Shown here one piece after another: positions 15,137-15,264 of a stretch of 15,264 nucleotides of DNA. The position numbers and the translations under genes are program-made. The DNA comes from an uncultured Pelolinea sp. (GTDB lineage Bacteria > Chloroflexota > Anaerolineae > Anaerolineales > Anaerolineaceae), in assembly GCA_937902055.1 (NCBI GenBank), contig CALGUJ010000045.1, forward strand, positions 1-15,264. The letters are read 5' to 3'. The notes below the pieces were generated by a model that saw only the letters and a program-made list of their open reading frames with translations, was not told where the DNA came from and did no database searches. The stretch's first letter is position 1, and each line of letters starts with the position of its first letter.

Positions 15137-15264
15137 ATGTCAGACCGTAATGATGATTTTGGAACATTTTTAATTGGTTTTATCATTGGAGGTATCTCAG
15201 GGGCTGTTGCTGCTTTATTGCTCGCTCCCCAGTCCGGTGAAGAAACCCGCACCATGATCAAAGA
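15137..15264 (+). CDS. YtxH-domain membrane protein (3' end outside window)
   Basis: The first 42 residues are visible: a short polar start (MSDRNDDFG), one glycine-rich membrane helix (FLIGFIIGGISGAVAALL) and then LLAPQSGEETRTMIK. The APxSGxExR sequence directly after the helix is the hallmark of the YtxH family, small proteins associated with general stress in Bacillus whose biochemical role is unknown. The usual total length is about 100-150 residues, so most of the gene is missing. It follows a two-helix membrane protein by 29 bases and is probably co-transcribed with it. Confidence 0.85.
   Translation, partial: MSDRNDDFGTFLIGFIIGGISGAVAALLLAPQSGEETRTMIK

Overview
This 15.3-kb window looks like ordinary chromosome from a mesophilic bacterium, probably a member of the Chloroflexota (Anaerolineae-like). 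That placement is inference. It rests on a mevalonate-type decarboxylase in a bacterium with bacterial division and repair genes, on a 7TM-PAS-PAS-GGDEF sensor, and on the general style of the proteins. No rRNA, tRNA, CRISPR array, transposase or phage gene is visible. No stretch over 300 bases lacks a gene.

Layout. (a) 1-624: the 3' end of an ftsZ-family gene, overlapping a 72-codon gene of unknown function, closed by a strong hairpin that can terminate both strands. (b) 630-2777, minus strand: a DinB-fold protein and a YgiD-type extradiol dioxygenase in one unit, preceded by a nucleotidyltransferase-fold protein; the 179-base spacer at 1999-2177 is AT-rich with small palindromes. (c) 2933-4861, plus: a membrane-bound diguanylate cyclase. 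(d) 5068-8438, plus: a mevalonate-pathway decarboxylase, an RseP-type site-2 protease, a HEAT-repeat protein and an acylphosphatase, packed closely. (e) 8445-14506, minus: pth-mfd-uvrB, a tight operon joining peptidyl-tRNA recycling, transcription-coupled repair and nucleotide excision repair. (f) 14676 to the edge, plus: a two-TM membrane protein, then the start of a YtxH-domain protein.

How it works together. Mfd removes RNA polymerase stalled at lesions and recruits the UvrA/UvrB machinery, and here mfd and uvrB are 4 bases apart. The isoprenoid gene beside rseP is a mevalonate decarboxylase, where many bacteria have dxr. Its active-site signature differs from classical diphosphomevalonate decarboxylase at positions near the substrate's terminal phosphate, so it may act on mevalonate 5-phosphate in the alternative pathway with isopentenyl phosphate kinase. 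Several plus-strand genes have a clear TATAAT box, two of them with an upstream TGn extension and no good -35. For the decarboxylase this box implies a leaderless transcript.

The most useful second looks are the decarboxylase's substrate, the small gene coupled to ftsZ, and the promoter style. I found no clearly new multi-gene system.
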